64,000 nucleotides of DNA, taken from positions 62,001 to 126,000 of the forward strand of contig JAUZOE010000002.1 in the NCBI GenBank assembly GCA_030706605.1, in the 5' to 3' direction. This stretch comes from Bacteroidota bacterium. GTDB lineage: Bacteria; Bacteroidota; Bacteroidia; Chitinophagales; Chitinophagaceae. Numbering within the stretch: the first letter of the stretch is position 1; the number at the start of each line of letters is the position of its first letter. The translations under genes and the position numbers were made by a program. Below are positions 40,484-50,133 of the stretch, piece by piece. Under the pieces are notes generated by a model. It had not been told where the DNA came from. It saw nothing but the letters and a program-made list of their open reading frames with translations, and did not search any database.

Positions 40484-40782
40484 TGTTGATATCTGGTTTA
40501 TTTTCTAAAATGTTTTTTGATTTGCTTCGGAGTGTATTCATTTTGGTTCCATCGAAATGACAGGGAAGGCTTACGCTAATCAAAAAACTGTATTAATATC
40601 ATAAGGTTTAAACGGTTTTTCAAATGTAATCAATTTTACATAACAGATTTTAAATTATTGCTTAAGCGATTTTATGAATCAAAACCTGGCTTACTAAAGA
40701 AGCGGACATTAAAAATAATCTTTTTGCGCTACCTCTTTTCTTCATCGTAAAATCCATTATTTTTACCGCTAACCTTTTCTCT

Positions 40783-42243
40783 ATGCAATCAGTGGCCGAT
40801 AAAATTCAATCTTTTTTTCAAAGTATAATCCCGGATAAAATCCAAAGTTTTGAAAAGCTTCCTAAGTCCGGGGGTGACCGTATTTATTTCCGGATTACTA
40901 CAGAAGGCAAATCATATATCGCTACCTATAATGAAAACCTCAGGGAGAATAAAACTTTCTTATATTTTACTGAACATTTTTCAAAAATAAATGCCCCGGT
41001 TCCACAAATTCATTATGTGCATCCGGAGGGCAAAATGTATATCCAGGAAGATTTTGGCAAAACCTCATTGCTAAATGAACTGGAAAAATTTGGTGAAAAC
41101 GACTATGTATATGATCTGTTTAAAAAAAGCCTGAAGGCCCTTGCCGGACTTCAAATCGGGGCCGTCCGCAATTTTGATTATTCTTATTGTTTAACTTCCC
41201 AGGAATTTGGCAAACAAGCCATTTTGAGCGATCTTTTATATTTTAAATATTATTTTTTAGACACGTTGAAGATCCCTTATGATAAAGAAAAACTGATTGA
41301 TGATTTTGAGTCACTCAGTAATTACCTGACTCATGCAGAGCATAAATATTTTATGTTCCGCGATTTTCAAAGCAGGAACATTTATATACAAAAAGAAGCA
41401 GTTCATTTTATAGATTACCAGGGAGGAATGAAGGGGGCATTGCAATATGATGTAGCTTCCATATTGTGGCAGGCAAGGGCCGATCTTTCTGATCAATGGA
41501 AAAATTCTTTACTGGAATATTATATGGATTGTGTAAGTGAAATCCTGGAAAAACCGGTAGACCGTTCCCGCTTTGCCGGCCAGTATAATGGTTATGTGTT
41601 GATCCGCCTGATGCAGGTTTTGGGCGCTTATGGTTTCAGGGGATTGTTTGAAAGAAAAGCCCAGTTCTTAACGAGCATTCCATTGGCCCTTAACAATATC
41701 AAAAAATGGTTTTTGAATAATATGAAAATAGGGGTATCGCTCCCTGAATATGAACGTCTTTTAAATTGTATTATACAGGATGAGGTAATCGACCGTTTTC
41801 GCCCTTTGCAGGCTGATAGCGCTACTCCTTTGATTATTACCATCAACAGTTTTTCTTATATAAAGACTGGATACCCCAAAGCGACGGCAGCAAATGGTGG
41901 TGGGTTTGTTTTTGATTGCAGGGGAATACTCAATCCCGGCCGGGTTGAAGAATATAAAACGCTTACAGGCAGGGACAAACCTGTGATGGATTTTTTAGAA
42001 CAAAGGACTCAAATGCCTGAATTTTTGAATGGAGTTTACAATGTGGTAGATATTTCGGTAGAAGATTATATCAGGAGAGGGTTTGACTCATTAACTATTG
42101 GTTTTGGCTGTACCGGCGGCCAGCATCGGAGCGTATATGCAGCAGATGCACTCACGCGGTATTTAAGAAATAAGTTTAGGGTAAAAATAGAATTGAATCA
42201 TATTGAACAACACATTCATGAGAGAAAAGGATTTGAATTATAA
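40783..42243 (+). CDS. AmgK-type sugar kinase fused to a RapZ C-terminal domain
   Basis: Residues about 1-335 are an aminoglycoside-phosphotransferase-type kinase: YFRITTEGKSYIATYNE, catalytic loop MFRDFQSRNIYI, metal loop FIDYQGG. This resembles AmgK, the anomeric MurNAc/GlcNAc kinase of cell-wall recycling. Residues about 350-486 match the C-terminal domain of the RNase adaptor RapZ: DCRGILNPGR, LTGRDKPVMDFLEQ and GFGCTGGQHRSVYAADAL. The RapZ kinase-like N-terminus is absent. The next gene, 63 bp on, is MurU-like, completing an AmgK-MurU pair. In E. coli the RapZ domain senses glucosamine-6-phosphate; here it could regulate the kinase. Confidence 0.85.
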   Translation: MQSVADKIQSFFQSIIPDKIQSFEKLPKSGGDRIYFRITTEGKSYIATYNENLRENKTFLYFTEHFSKINAPVPQIHYVHPEGKMYIQEDFGKTSLLNELEKFGENDYVYDLFKKSLKALAGLQIGAVRNFDYSYCLTSQEFGKQAILSDLLYFKYYFLDTLKIPYDKEKLIDDFESLSNYLTHAEHKYFMFRDFQSRNIYIQKEAVHFIDYQGGMKGALQYDVASILWQARADLSDQWKNSLLEYYMDCVSEILEKPVDRSRFAGQYNGYVLIRLMQVLGAYGFRGLFERKAQFLTSIPLALNNIKKWFLNNMKIGVSLPEYERLLNCIIQDEVIDRFRPLQADSATPLIITINSFSYIKTGYPKATAANGGGFVFDCRGILNPGRVEEYKTLTGRDKPVMDFLEQRTQMPEFLNGVYNVVDISVEDYIRRGFDSLTIGFGCTGGQHRSVYAADALTRYLRNKFRVKIELNHIEQHIHERKGFEL

Positions 42244-42306
42244 AAGGAAAAACCTTTGTTCTTATTTCAGGAATATGTAAAAAAAGTAGTGTCAAAATTT
42301 TGATAA

Positions 42307-43026
42307 ATGAAAGCAATGATCCTCGCTGCCGGACTGGGAACCCGGCTGAAGCCATTTACCGACAGCCATCCCAAGGCTTTGGCAATTGTAAATGGTAAAA
42401 CGTTGTTGCAAAGAAATATTGAATTCCTTGCTTCTTTCGGGATAAAAAAGATATTGATCAATGTGCATCATTTTGCCGGGCAAATTACTAGTTTGATAGA
42501 AACCCATAACGGCTTTGGCAGTAATATTTCATTTTCTGATGAAACCAGTGAAGTACTGGAAACCGGTGGAGGAATTAAAAAAGCAGCCTGGTATTTTGAA
42601 GGCCAATCCGAACCTTTTGTGGTGATGAATGTAGATGTTCTTACTGATCTCAGGCTCGATGAAATGCTGGTTCAGCATAAAAAAAATAAGCCCCTGGTGA
42701 CACTTGCGGTTACTACACGCAAAACATCCCGCTACTTTTTATTTGATGAATTCAATCATTTATGCGGTTGGAAAAATGAAAAGACAGGGGAACAGAAAAT
42801 AAGCAGGGAAGCTGATCAATACGTTCAAAAAGCCTTTAGCGGCATTCACATTATTTCACCGGAAATATTTCCGTTGATCAAAATGAGTGGTAAATTTTCT
42901 ATAGTAGATGTTTACCTGGAACTCGCCAAAACGTATACCATTACTTCATTTGATCATAGTAATTCAAATTTCATTGATGTAGGGAAACCGGAAAATATTG
43001 AAAAAGCAGAAAGAATGTTTCTATAA
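42307..43026 (+). CDS. MurU-like sugar-1-phosphate nucleotidyltransferase
   Basis: The 239-residue protein begins AMILAAGLGTRLKPFTDSHP, the nucleotidyltransferase signature, and continues PKALAIVNGKTLLQRNIEFL, ETGGGIKKAAWYF and FVVMNVDVLTDL (the metal-binding Asp). It lacks acyltransferase repeats, as in MurU, which makes UDP-MurNAc from MurNAc-alpha-1-phosphate. The pairing with the AmgK-like kinase upstream supports that role over glucose- or mannose-1-phosphate. Same strand, 63-bp gap, likely one operon. Confidence 0.8.
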   Translation: MKAMILAAGLGTRLKPFTDSHPKALAIVNGKTLLQRNIEFLASFGIKKILINVHHFAGQITSLIETHNGFGSNISFSDETSEVLETGGGIKKAAWYFEGQSEPFVVMNVDVLTDLRLDEMLVQHKKNKPLVTLAVTTRKTSRYFLFDEFNHLCGWKNEKTGEQKISREADQYVQKAFSGIHIISPEIFPLIKMSGKFSIVDVYLELAKTYTITSFDHSNSNFIDVGKPENIEKAERMFL

Positions 43027-43055
43027 TTAAAATTAATTTTCAGCTTTTGCCCTTC

Positions 43056-44435
43056 CTATTTACTTAGGTCAAATAATTGATTTTTAGGAACCACTTTTAC
43101 TTTATCCTTGTTCTTCAATGTTTTTGAAACCACATCATAAGGTCCCGTTACTACTTCATCACCTTCTTTTAATCCGTTCAACACTTCTATATAATTAATA
43201 TCCTGGATACCCGTTTTTACAATTTGTTTTTTCACGGTTCCATCGGGCTGTAATAAAAAAACTACTTCATCAAGGTCGTTATCGACTGAATTGTTATTGG
43301 ATAAATCAGTTGAAGTATTACTATTTGATGAAGACATTTTCATATTTCCTGTAGAATCATTTTTCTCACGGGTGGTAACAGCATTAATAGGAATTGAAAG
43401 TACATCAGTATGGGTATTGGTTTCGATGTCAGCACTGGCGCTCATGCCCGGCCTGAATGGAAATCTTTTCTTTTTGCCAGGACCACCAATCAGGTCTTTG
43501 TAGGAGTCCGGGTCTATCCTGATATACACTTTATAATTGGTAACATCTGTACTCACGTTGGAAGATTGGCTGGCAGTAGCGGCACCATTATTACTGCTGG
43601 CAATTTGTGTTACTACTCCTTTAAATTTCCTGTTGTTAAAAGCATCTACTTCTATAGAAGCGCTATCACCCAGCCGAACCTTCGGGATGTCGTTTTCTCC
43701 CACATCTACCCGCACTTCTATTTTGCTCATATCTGCAATACGCATCATTTCTGTGCCGGCCATCATAGAACTACCCACAACTCTTTCTCCTTTTTTTACA
43801 TTGAGTAACGAAACTACTCCACTCATAGGAGACACTAAGGTAGCGAGGCTGATATCTTTATTGGCCTTTGCCAAAGCGGCTTTTGCACTTTGAACACCAG
43901 CCTTGCTTGCATTTATCCCCTGTTTGGCGGCGTTAAAATTAGCAAGTGCAGATTTGTAGGTAGCATCTGCCGTATTAAATTCATTGGCAGAAATTACTTT
44001 TTCATCATACAATTGTTTTTGCATGATATATGTTTTTTTTGCCTGGTCCAGTTGGGCCTGCAACGCTCCTAAAGAAGCGGAGGCGTTGGCAACCTGTGCT
44101 TCCTGCTGGTTTACTATTGCTGCTGCCTGGTCTCTTTGTGTGGCATAAATATCTCCGTAAATACGTGCCAACACCTGGCCTTTTTTTACACTGTCGCCCT
44201 CTTGTACATTGAGCTCTACAATTTCTCCGGAAATATCAGGGCTCATTTTTACTTCTACCTCCGGATAAACTTTTCCGCTTGCATTGACGGTTTCCACAAT
44301 AGTTCTTTTGGTTACTTTTTCAGCGGTTACTTTTGTGGTGTTATCTTTACCTATTACTCCTGTTTTTTTGAGTATTACCAAAACAATAATCAATACTACC
44401 AAAGAGATAATGACCCATTTTAATTTTTTATTCAT
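43056..44435 (-). CDS. Periplasmic adaptor protein (HlyD/MacA/RND type)
   Basis: The 459-residue protein has one N-terminal membrane anchor (WVIISLVVLIIVLVIL), a split biotinyl-lipoyl-like domain (VKMSPDISGEIVELNVQEGD and VSPMSGVVSLLNVKKGERV), a long coiled-coil hairpin (about 90-190) and a C-terminal beta-barrel region ending FDLSK. It should bridge an inner-membrane pump to the TolC protein encoded upstream. The expected ABC permease (MacB-type) or RND pump gene does not follow; the next genes are on the other strand. Confidence 0.9.
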   Translation of the reverse strand: MNKKLKWVIISLVVLIIVLVILKKTGVIGKDNTTKVTAEKVTKRTIVETVNASGKVYPEVEVKMSPDISGEIVELNVQEGDSVKKGQVLARIYGDIYATQRDQAAAIVNQQEAQVANASASLGALQAQLDQAKKTYIMQKQLYDEKVISANEFNTADATYKSALANFNAAKQGINASKAGVQSAKAALAKANKDISLATLVSPMSGVVSLLNVKKGERVVGSSMMAGTEMMRIADMSKIEVRVDVGENDIPKVRLGDSASIEVDAFNNRKFKGVVTQIASSNNGAATASQSSNVSTDVTNYKVYIRIDPDSYKDLIGGPGKKKRFPFRPGMSASADIETNTHTDVLSIPINAVTTREKNDSTGNMKMSSSNSNTSTDLSNNNSVDNDLDEVVFLLQPDGTVKKQIVKTGIQDINYIEVLNGLKEGDEVVTGPYDVVSKTLKNKDKVKVVPKNQLFDLSK

Positions 44436-44589
44436 ATAATTTAGCCCCCCAAGACCCTTCTCTGTGGAAGGATTTTTGCAGTTTTATTTGTTTATTAATT
44501 GTATTTTTCTCATCAAAATATTTTATTCATCAGAACAGGTTTGCATTTTAGTATAACTTTTAAAGGCTTACCTATTACCTATCAGGGAT

Positions 44590-46041
44590 TTATGGCATTA
44601 GCTTTATTCCCTGCCCTTTATAATATTCCAGTACTTTCATTTTAAAAACATAGTCAAAATGATTTAAAACATACTGAAGTTTTGCTTTAAACAAATTATT
44701 TTGATTGGTAATTTGCTCCAGGGTACTCAGCATCCCGACATTATATCTTTTTGTTGAAAAATCATAACTCTTTTGAGCACTTTCAACTGCCTGCAGCGAT
44801 GACGTAAATTTTTCACGTGCTACAACTGCTAAATTATATGCCTGGTAAATATCTTGTTTCAATGTTTGGTTGTCAAGATCTTTCTGGTATTCCAAGCTTT
44901 GAATATTGAGTTTTGCCCTTTGCAAATTGGCTTTCGATTGCCACCCGTTAAAAATAGGAACAGAAATACTAATGCCCACCGACTGGCCAAAGTTATTGCT
45001 AAATTGAGTACCCAAACCATTGGAAGTAATATATCCATTTTTCCCTCCATTTGTATATAAAGGTTTTTGTACATCCACATACCCCGAGCCGTTATCTACT
45101 ACCAGGCCGCTTGGACCGTATCCGGTAAAAATCTGTTGATAAGTGGGGGTGCGAAAATATCCATAATTAGTACTTAGACTTCCAAAAGCAGAAATAGAAG
45201 GATACAAGGCTGCTTTAGCTGCCAAAGCATTTTTCTGTGCTGAGTTCAGTTTAAAGTCATTCATTTTTTGTTGTGGCATATTGGCTAATGCCAAAGCATA
45301 TATATCTTCCGGTTGTAAATCCCCAATTGCTTCCACAGGGATATTATCAACAGGAGGTTGTTCTATTTCGAAAGGAGTAGCGGCATCAAGATTCATGTTC
45401 GATTTTAAAACATATTTCGCCTGCGTTACATTTCCGGTAGCGGTAATTAAATTAGCGCTATCATTGGCAAGCTGTGATTCTAGCTCTACCTGGTTCAATT
45501 CGGGTAAGGCTCCTGCTGCTACTTGTTTTTTTACAATCTCCAACTGAGCAATGGATTGCTTTACCTGCACATCAGCAATATTTCTTTGTTCATCGGCAAG
45601 CAATACCTGCAAATAAGAATTGGCAACTGCTAACCCAATATCATCTTTTAATTTATCAGTGGCCGCATTTGCTGCCTGAACAGACCATTCATTGGCAAGA
45701 ACTGTATTCTTTTTAGAAAACCAGTTAAAGATTTCTACACTACTCTGGAGATTTAATCCTACTGTAAAATAATTTTGATTTTCTAATATGCCGGTGGAAG
45801 GGTTTTGAGATTTCCCAAAACGGTAGGCTTCGCTATTACTAAAATTAGCTGTGGGGATTTTAGAAAGTTTGCTTTGTTGATAGGTAATTCCTGCAAGACG
45901 TGCCTGGATGTCACTCTGCTTTATGGAAATATTATGGTCCATAGCATATTGTACACACTGTTCGAGGTTCCATTTTTGCTGAGAAAATGCAAAAGTGGAT
46001 ATGAAGAATAAGAGAATTAGAAGTTTTATTTTAATATACAT
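44590..46041 (-). CDS. TolC family outer membrane efflux protein
   Basis: The 483-residue protein has a signal peptide (to about 20, FAFSQ), then WNLEQCVQYAMDHNISIKQS, the standard OEP repeat start. Its two long helical repeats (QVAAGALPELNQVELESQLA and KRYNVGMLSTLEQITNQNNL) are separated by barrel strands. Forms the outer-membrane exit duct for the adaptor encoded 154 bp downstream. Normal length. Confidence 0.92.
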   Translation of the reverse strand: MYIKIKLLILLFFISTFAFSQQKWNLEQCVQYAMDHNISIKQSDIQARLAGITYQQSKLSKIPTANFSNSEAYRFGKSQNPSTGILENQNYFTVGLNLQSSVEIFNWFSKKNTVLANEWSVQAANAATDKLKDDIGLAVANSYLQVLLADEQRNIADVQVKQSIAQLEIVKKQVAAGALPELNQVELESQLANDSANLITATGNVTQAKYVLKSNMNLDAATPFEIEQPPVDNIPVEAIGDLQPEDIYALALANMPQQKMNDFKLNSAQKNALAAKAALYPSISAFGSLSTNYGYFRTPTYQQIFTGYGPSGLVVDNGSGYVDVQKPLYTNGGKNGYITSNGLGTQFSNNFGQSVGISISVPIFNGWQSKANLQRAKLNIQSLEYQKDLDNQTLKQDIYQAYNLAVVAREKFTSSLQAVESAQKSYDFSTKRYNVGMLSTLEQITNQNNLFKAKLQYVLNHFDYVFKMKVLEYYKGQGIKLMP

Positions 46042-46143
46042 TTAGCAAAAATAATGATTTGAATGGTTCTGCAATTTACTATTGGGATAAGTGGTAATTA
46101 ACTTAAACATGGAATAAAAATAAGGATATAATAGCGAATAAAT

Positions 46144-47319
46144 TTAATGATTCATTCTCTCAAACCCTCTCTCCAGATCTTTAATAAGGTATTCCGGTTC
46201 TTCTAATCCCACATACATTCTCATCCTTCGGTGATCTTTATTCTCTGCATCAAATTCATTTTCACCGATGGAAGCGCATCCTGGAATAATTAAGGATTCA
46301 TGCCCGCCCCAGCTCACTGCCATTAAAATGTGACGGAACGATTCACAAAAGCTTTCTGCTTCCTTTAGTGATTTTGACTTAATGGTAAATGAAAATAATC
46401 CACAGGCACCGGACATTTGTTTTTTTGCCAACGCATATTGAGGAAAATCCTCGTCGAAAGGGAAGACTATTTCTTCTACTTTTTCATGAGCTTTTAAGAA
46501 CTTAACTACTTTTTCCGTTGTGGCAGTAATTTGCGAAAGCCTTAATGGGAGCGTACGTAAGCCTCGTATCATTAGCCATGCATTAAAAGGAGTAGTGCCT
46601 GTTCCCATGTTCATATATTCGCTGTTAAATATTTTTTGGATCATGATTTTACTGCCACACAGTACTCCGGCAATCACATCACTGTGGCCCCCGATATATT
46701 TAGTGGCACTTTGCAAAACCATATCTATCCCATATTCAATAGGTCTTTGGTATATCGGTGAGCAGTAACTGTTATCGCAAATAGTAATTATATTTTTCTC
46801 TTTGGCGAGTTGAGCTACCGCTTTCAGGTCTTGTAAATAAAAGCTCCAGCTATTGGGGGTTTCTAAATAAATAAGGGTTGTATTGGGTTGAATTGCATTT
46901 TTAAAATTGTCTACATCTCTTCCATCCACATAAGTAACTGTTACATTGAACCTGGGTAAAATATCGTTAAACATTTTTTGTGTCCAGGAATAAGGTTTCT
47001 CAACAGAGATGATATGATCGCCACTTTTAATATTGGCAAATATGGCAGTAAAAATAGCGGAGGCACCGCTGTTAAAAGCAAGGCAATCTTCTGCTCCATC
47101 CAGGGCTGCCAGCTTTTGTGATAAAATCCGGACGGTAGGGTTTAGGCCACGGCTGTAAAGAAATGTAGAAGATTCATCCCCTAATGCCTTTCTCAGGTCA
47201 TTCACTTTTTTAAATGAAAAATTGCTGGTCTGGATTATAGGAGGTGCTATAGCATTGAAATAATTTTCTCTCTCTTCGCCCAATTCATTTAGAATGTAAG
47301 AAACATGGTTTGCATCCAT
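46144..47319 (-). CDS. Trans-sulfuration family PLP enzyme (cystathionine gamma-synthase / methionine gamma-lyase type)
   Basis: The 391-residue protein has NFSFKKVNDLRKAL near the start, FLYSRGLNPTVRILSQKLAAL, AFNSGASAIFTAIFAN, the Asp-containing ITICDNSYCSPIYQRP, and the PLP-lysine motif SATKYIGGHSDVIAG (Lys near 207). The family includes cystathionine gamma-synthase, cystathionine beta/gamma-lyase and methionine gamma-lyase, and the exact reaction cannot be decided from these motifs. It is divergently oriented from the TonB receptor gene. Confidence 0.88.
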   Translation of the reverse strand: MDANHVSYILNELGEERENYFNAIAPPIIQTSNFSFKKVNDLRKALGDESSTFLYSRGLNPTVRILSQKLAALDGAEDCLAFNSGASAIFTAIFANIKSGDHIISVEKPYSWTQKMFNDILPRFNVTVTYVDGRDVDNFKNAIQPNTTLIYLETPNSWSFYLQDLKAVAQLAKEKNIITICDNSYCSPIYQRPIEYGIDMVLQSATKYIGGHSDVIAGVLCGSKIMIQKIFNSEYMNMGTGTTPFNAWLMIRGLRTLPLRLSQITATTEKVVKFLKAHEKVEEIVFPFDEDFPQYALAKKQMSGACGLFSFTIKSKSLKEAESFCESFRHILMAVSWGGHESLIIPGCASIGENEFDAENKDHRRMRMYVGLEEPEYLIKDLERGFERMNH

Positions 47320-47625
47320 TGAATTTGTTTAGGTTTTATAAAAAATGGTTTAGCTTTTCACTCTTTGTATAGTCACAACTAAAAAAACAGAAAAGCATAA
47401 ATGCCACTTAATTCTCACTCTGTCAAAGATACTTTGGTATTGGTTGCCATGGCGCTGATTCCTTTAAAAGTATAAACAGCTTTAGCGAAATGAACTTTTG
47501 GTGGTGAAAAAAACCGATCCATATTGTCAAAAACTTGACATGAAGACTGTAATATCTTTAGTTGGCTTCATATTAAAAAGATGAAAAGATTTGTGTTTAC
47601 ATTTGCGATGCCCAAAAAAGCTTTT

Positions 47626-49686
47626 ATGAAAAAAATACTTATAATCTCTATCCTGATCATGAATACGGCTTTTGCTCAAACGATTACAGGGATTGACTCT
47701 TCAAAAAAACTTGAAAATATAATTATAAAAGCTTATGAACAAAACCGCAGTCTGATTGATGTTGCCGCACCTGTAAGCGTAACCGGGCAGGCACAATTAA
47801 ATCGCTTCGGCAATATGAGCATATTGCCTGCTTTGAATATTACCCCCGGAGTAAGCATGGAAGAACGTTCACCAGGTAGTTACCGGCTCAATATCCGTGG
47901 CAGTTCTTTACGCTCTCCATTTGGTGTACGCGATGTAAAGATTTACCTGAATGATATTCCGCTTACAGACCCCACCGGCAATACTTATCTAAACCAACTG
48001 AGTTTTTATAATTTTAATTCAATTGAAATAATTAAAGGGCCGGCAAGTAGTTTATATGGCGCAGGAATTGGAGGCGCCATGCTCATCCATACTTTACCAG
48101 CTAACTGGAGCGACGGAGTTTCGCTTGATTATTCAACCGGCAGCTTTAATACCAATAGCATTAATGCGAATGTAAAAACCGGCGATGCTGATCATGAAAA
48201 CAGTTTCACTTATTCGCATCAGACAAGCGATGGATACCGGCTACAGGCAAAGATGCATAGAGATATTGCTACGTGGGAAAGTTTGCTGAAAGTAAACGAC
48301 AAACAAACGCTGCACGCGTACATGTCGTACAGCGACCTTTATTATCAAACACCTGGCGGCTTAACGCTTGCGCAATACAATGCTAATCCAAAGCAAGCAC
48401 GTCCCGGCGCCGGTTCGCAACCTGGAGCTGTAGCAAACAAAGCTGCTATTTATCAAAAGACATTTCTTGCAGGTTTTAGTAACGATTACCAGTTTAATGA
48501 ACATTGGCAAAACACTACTTCTTTATATGGATCTTATACCGATTTTATTAATCCAAATATAAGAGTGTATGAATACAGGAAGGAACCGCATTTTGGCGGG
48601 AGAAGCGTATTTGAATATAAAAAGCAATTCGACAAAACCAACTTCCAGCTTGATTTTGGAACAGAAGCACAAAAAGGGTTTTTTAATACCAGGGATTATG
48701 GAAACAACCTGGGCGTTGCCGATTCAATGCAAACGGATGATAATTTAAACAATTGGCAATACATGTTTTTTGCGCAGGCAGATTTTGAATTGCCGCATGG
48801 CTGGACTATCACAGCAGGAGCAAGCCTGAATAAATCGTCTATCGAGGACGTTAATCTTGCGGCAAAGCCTGCAACTACCCAGAGAAGGGTTTTTAAAAAC
48901 AAACTTCCTCCACACATTGCAGTTCTTAAACAGCTTAGCAAAAATATATCAGTATATGGAAGTATTGCCGGCGGATTTTCTACACCAACCGTTTCTGAGG
49001 TACTTCGTTCCGATGGATTATTCGGTACCAACCTGCAACCGGAAAGCGGGACAGATTATGAATTGGGAATAAAAGGAACAGCATCACAAAACAAACTCTT
49101 TTTTGATATCAGCGGATTTTTCTTTGACCTGAAAAACACGATTGTACAACGCATCGATGCTAACAACGTTTATTATTATGTAAATGCTGGTTCTACCAAA
49201 CAAAAAGGTATAGAAACATATGCCTCGTACGAGATTATTGATGCACCGAAGCATTTTATTAATTCGGCAAAAATTTTTGCCAGTTATGCTTTTCACGATT
49301 TTCATTATGGAAGTTTTAAACAGGTGAATAATGATTTTTCAAAAAATCAATTGCCTGGCGCTTCACCAAACACAGTGGTAGCAGGCTTTGACGTAACATC
49401 GAAAACAGATATTTACCTGAATGTTACTTATAATTATACAGATAAGATTGCGCTGAATGATGCCAATACCGCTTATGCGCCTTCTTATAATCTTTTAGGT
49501 GCGCGGCTTGGATATAAAAAAGATTTTAAAAAGAAAATTAGCGCTGAAATTTTTGCCGGTGCTGATAATCTTTTTGATACAAAATACAGCCTGGGAAATG
49601 ATATTAACGCTTTTGGTGGACGATATTACAATGCGGCGGCAGGAAGAAACTTCTATGCCGGGATTTCATTTAACTTCAATAAATAA
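47626..49686 (+). CDS. TonB-dependent outer membrane receptor (FecA-like)
   Basis: The frame opens at 47581, but ATG at 47626 gives a proper signal peptide (MKKILIISILIMNTAFAQ), so I start there (686 residues). The plug domain runs about 20-160 (ITPGVSMEERSPGSYRLNIR, PLTDPTGNTYLNQLSF, SIEIIKGPASSLYGAGIGGA). The 22-strand barrel follows, ending in the aromatic FYAGISFNFNK. It lacks the N-terminal carboxypeptidase-like domain of SusC proteins. Likely siderophore or cofactor uptake. Because it precedes the cobalamin riboswitch, it is not under its direct control. The ligand is unknown. Confidence 0.9.
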   Translation: MKKILIISILIMNTAFAQTITGIDSSKKLENIIIKAYEQNRSLIDVAAPVSVTGQAQLNRFGNMSILPALNITPGVSMEERSPGSYRLNIRGSSLRSPFGVRDVKIYLNDIPLTDPTGNTYLNQLSFYNFNSIEIIKGPASSLYGAGIGGAMLIHTLPANWSDGVSLDYSTGSFNTNSINANVKTGDADHENSFTYSHQTSDGYRLQAKMHRDIATWESLLKVNDKQTLHAYMSYSDLYYQTPGGLTLAQYNANPKQARPGAGSQPGAVANKAAIYQKTFLAGFSNDYQFNEHWQNTTSLYGSYTDFINPNIRVYEYRKEPHFGGRSVFEYKKQFDKTNFQLDFGTEAQKGFFNTRDYGNNLGVADSMQTDDNLNNWQYMFFAQADFELPHGWTITAGASLNKSSIEDVNLAAKPATTQRRVFKNKLPPHIAVLKQLSKNISVYGSIAGGFSTPTVSEVLRSDGLFGTNLQPESGTDYELGIKGTASQNKLFFDISGFFFDLKNTIVQRIDANNVYYYVNAGSTKQKGIETYASYEIIDAPKHFINSAKIFASYAFHDFHYGSFKQVNNDFSKNQLPGASPNTVVAGFDVTSKTDIYLNVTYNYTDKIALNDANTAYAPSYNLLGARLGYKKDFKKKISAEIFAGADNLFDTKYSLGNDINAFGGRYYNAAAGRNFYAGISFNFNK

Positions 49687-49788
49687 TAAAAAGCTACCTC
49701 TTCTTGCAGAAGGTTCTTTCAAACCAGGAAGTTTTAAAATCTGGTACATAGGAAAAACCTTTCTGGTTGATGCATCTTCAAATTTGTT

Positions 49789-49820
49789 TTTGAATTCTAA
49801 AAATTTTGCTGCTACATTTG
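49789..49820 (+). promoter_or_regulatory. Promoter of the cobalamin riboswitch-btuB operon
   Basis: TTTG (49789-49792), 20 bases, then TACATTTG (49813-49820): both Bacteroidota promoter elements at ideal spacing. The predicted start near 49827 coincides with the first bases of the riboswitch. Confidence 0.7.
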
Positions 49821-49828
49821 TCCTTGTA

Positions 49829-50020
49829 ATTGGTTCCCCGGTGTCATACCGGGATTAAAAGGGAATCCGGTTCAATTCCGGAGCTATCCCCGTAGCTGTA
49901 AAAGGGCCTCCCCAAAACCCTCCTAAAGAGGAGTTTGCGAGAAGCTTCAATCTTCGCCACTGTTTATATAAAACGGGAAGGCGTTGAAGTAAACCTTAAG
50001 CCAGAAGACCTGCCTGTTGC
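49829..50020 (+). ncRNA. Cobalamin (vitamin B12) riboswitch
   Basis: The core contains AAAAGGGAATCCGGTTCAAT (49857 onward), a CCGGAGCTATCCCCGTAGCTGT segment, GCCACTGT (49956-49963), GGGAAGGC, and the B12 box AAGCCAGAAGACCTGCC (49998-50014). These match the conserved adenosyl/aquocobalamin aptamer in order. A variable peripheral hairpin (CCCTCCTAAAGAGGAG) lies between. Binding of B12 should reduce expression of btuB and the two genes behind it. The expression platform (50021-50133) contains the small hairpin CTTTC-GGGT-GAAAG and a T-rich stretch, but the exact switch is not obvious. Confidence 0.95.
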
Positions 50021-50133
50021 ATTAACACAATTCAAAGCTTTCGGGTGAAAGGCATGGAGTGTAAAAGCTGTAAGGCATTTATATTTCTTCTTTTTTTATT
50101 TCTCGGAAGCAGTCACAAAAAAAATTTCTATCA

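Noticed and set aside
44456-44476. CCTTC/GAAGG hairpin followed by TTTTT between the TolC and adaptor genes.
   Set aside because: It would terminate plus-strand transcription, but both genes are on the minus strand; the stem is only 5 bp.
47581-47625. Upstream extension of the TonB receptor gene to the first ATG.
   Set aside because: The extra 15 residues precede a complete signal peptide; starting at 47626 gives a normal Sec signal.
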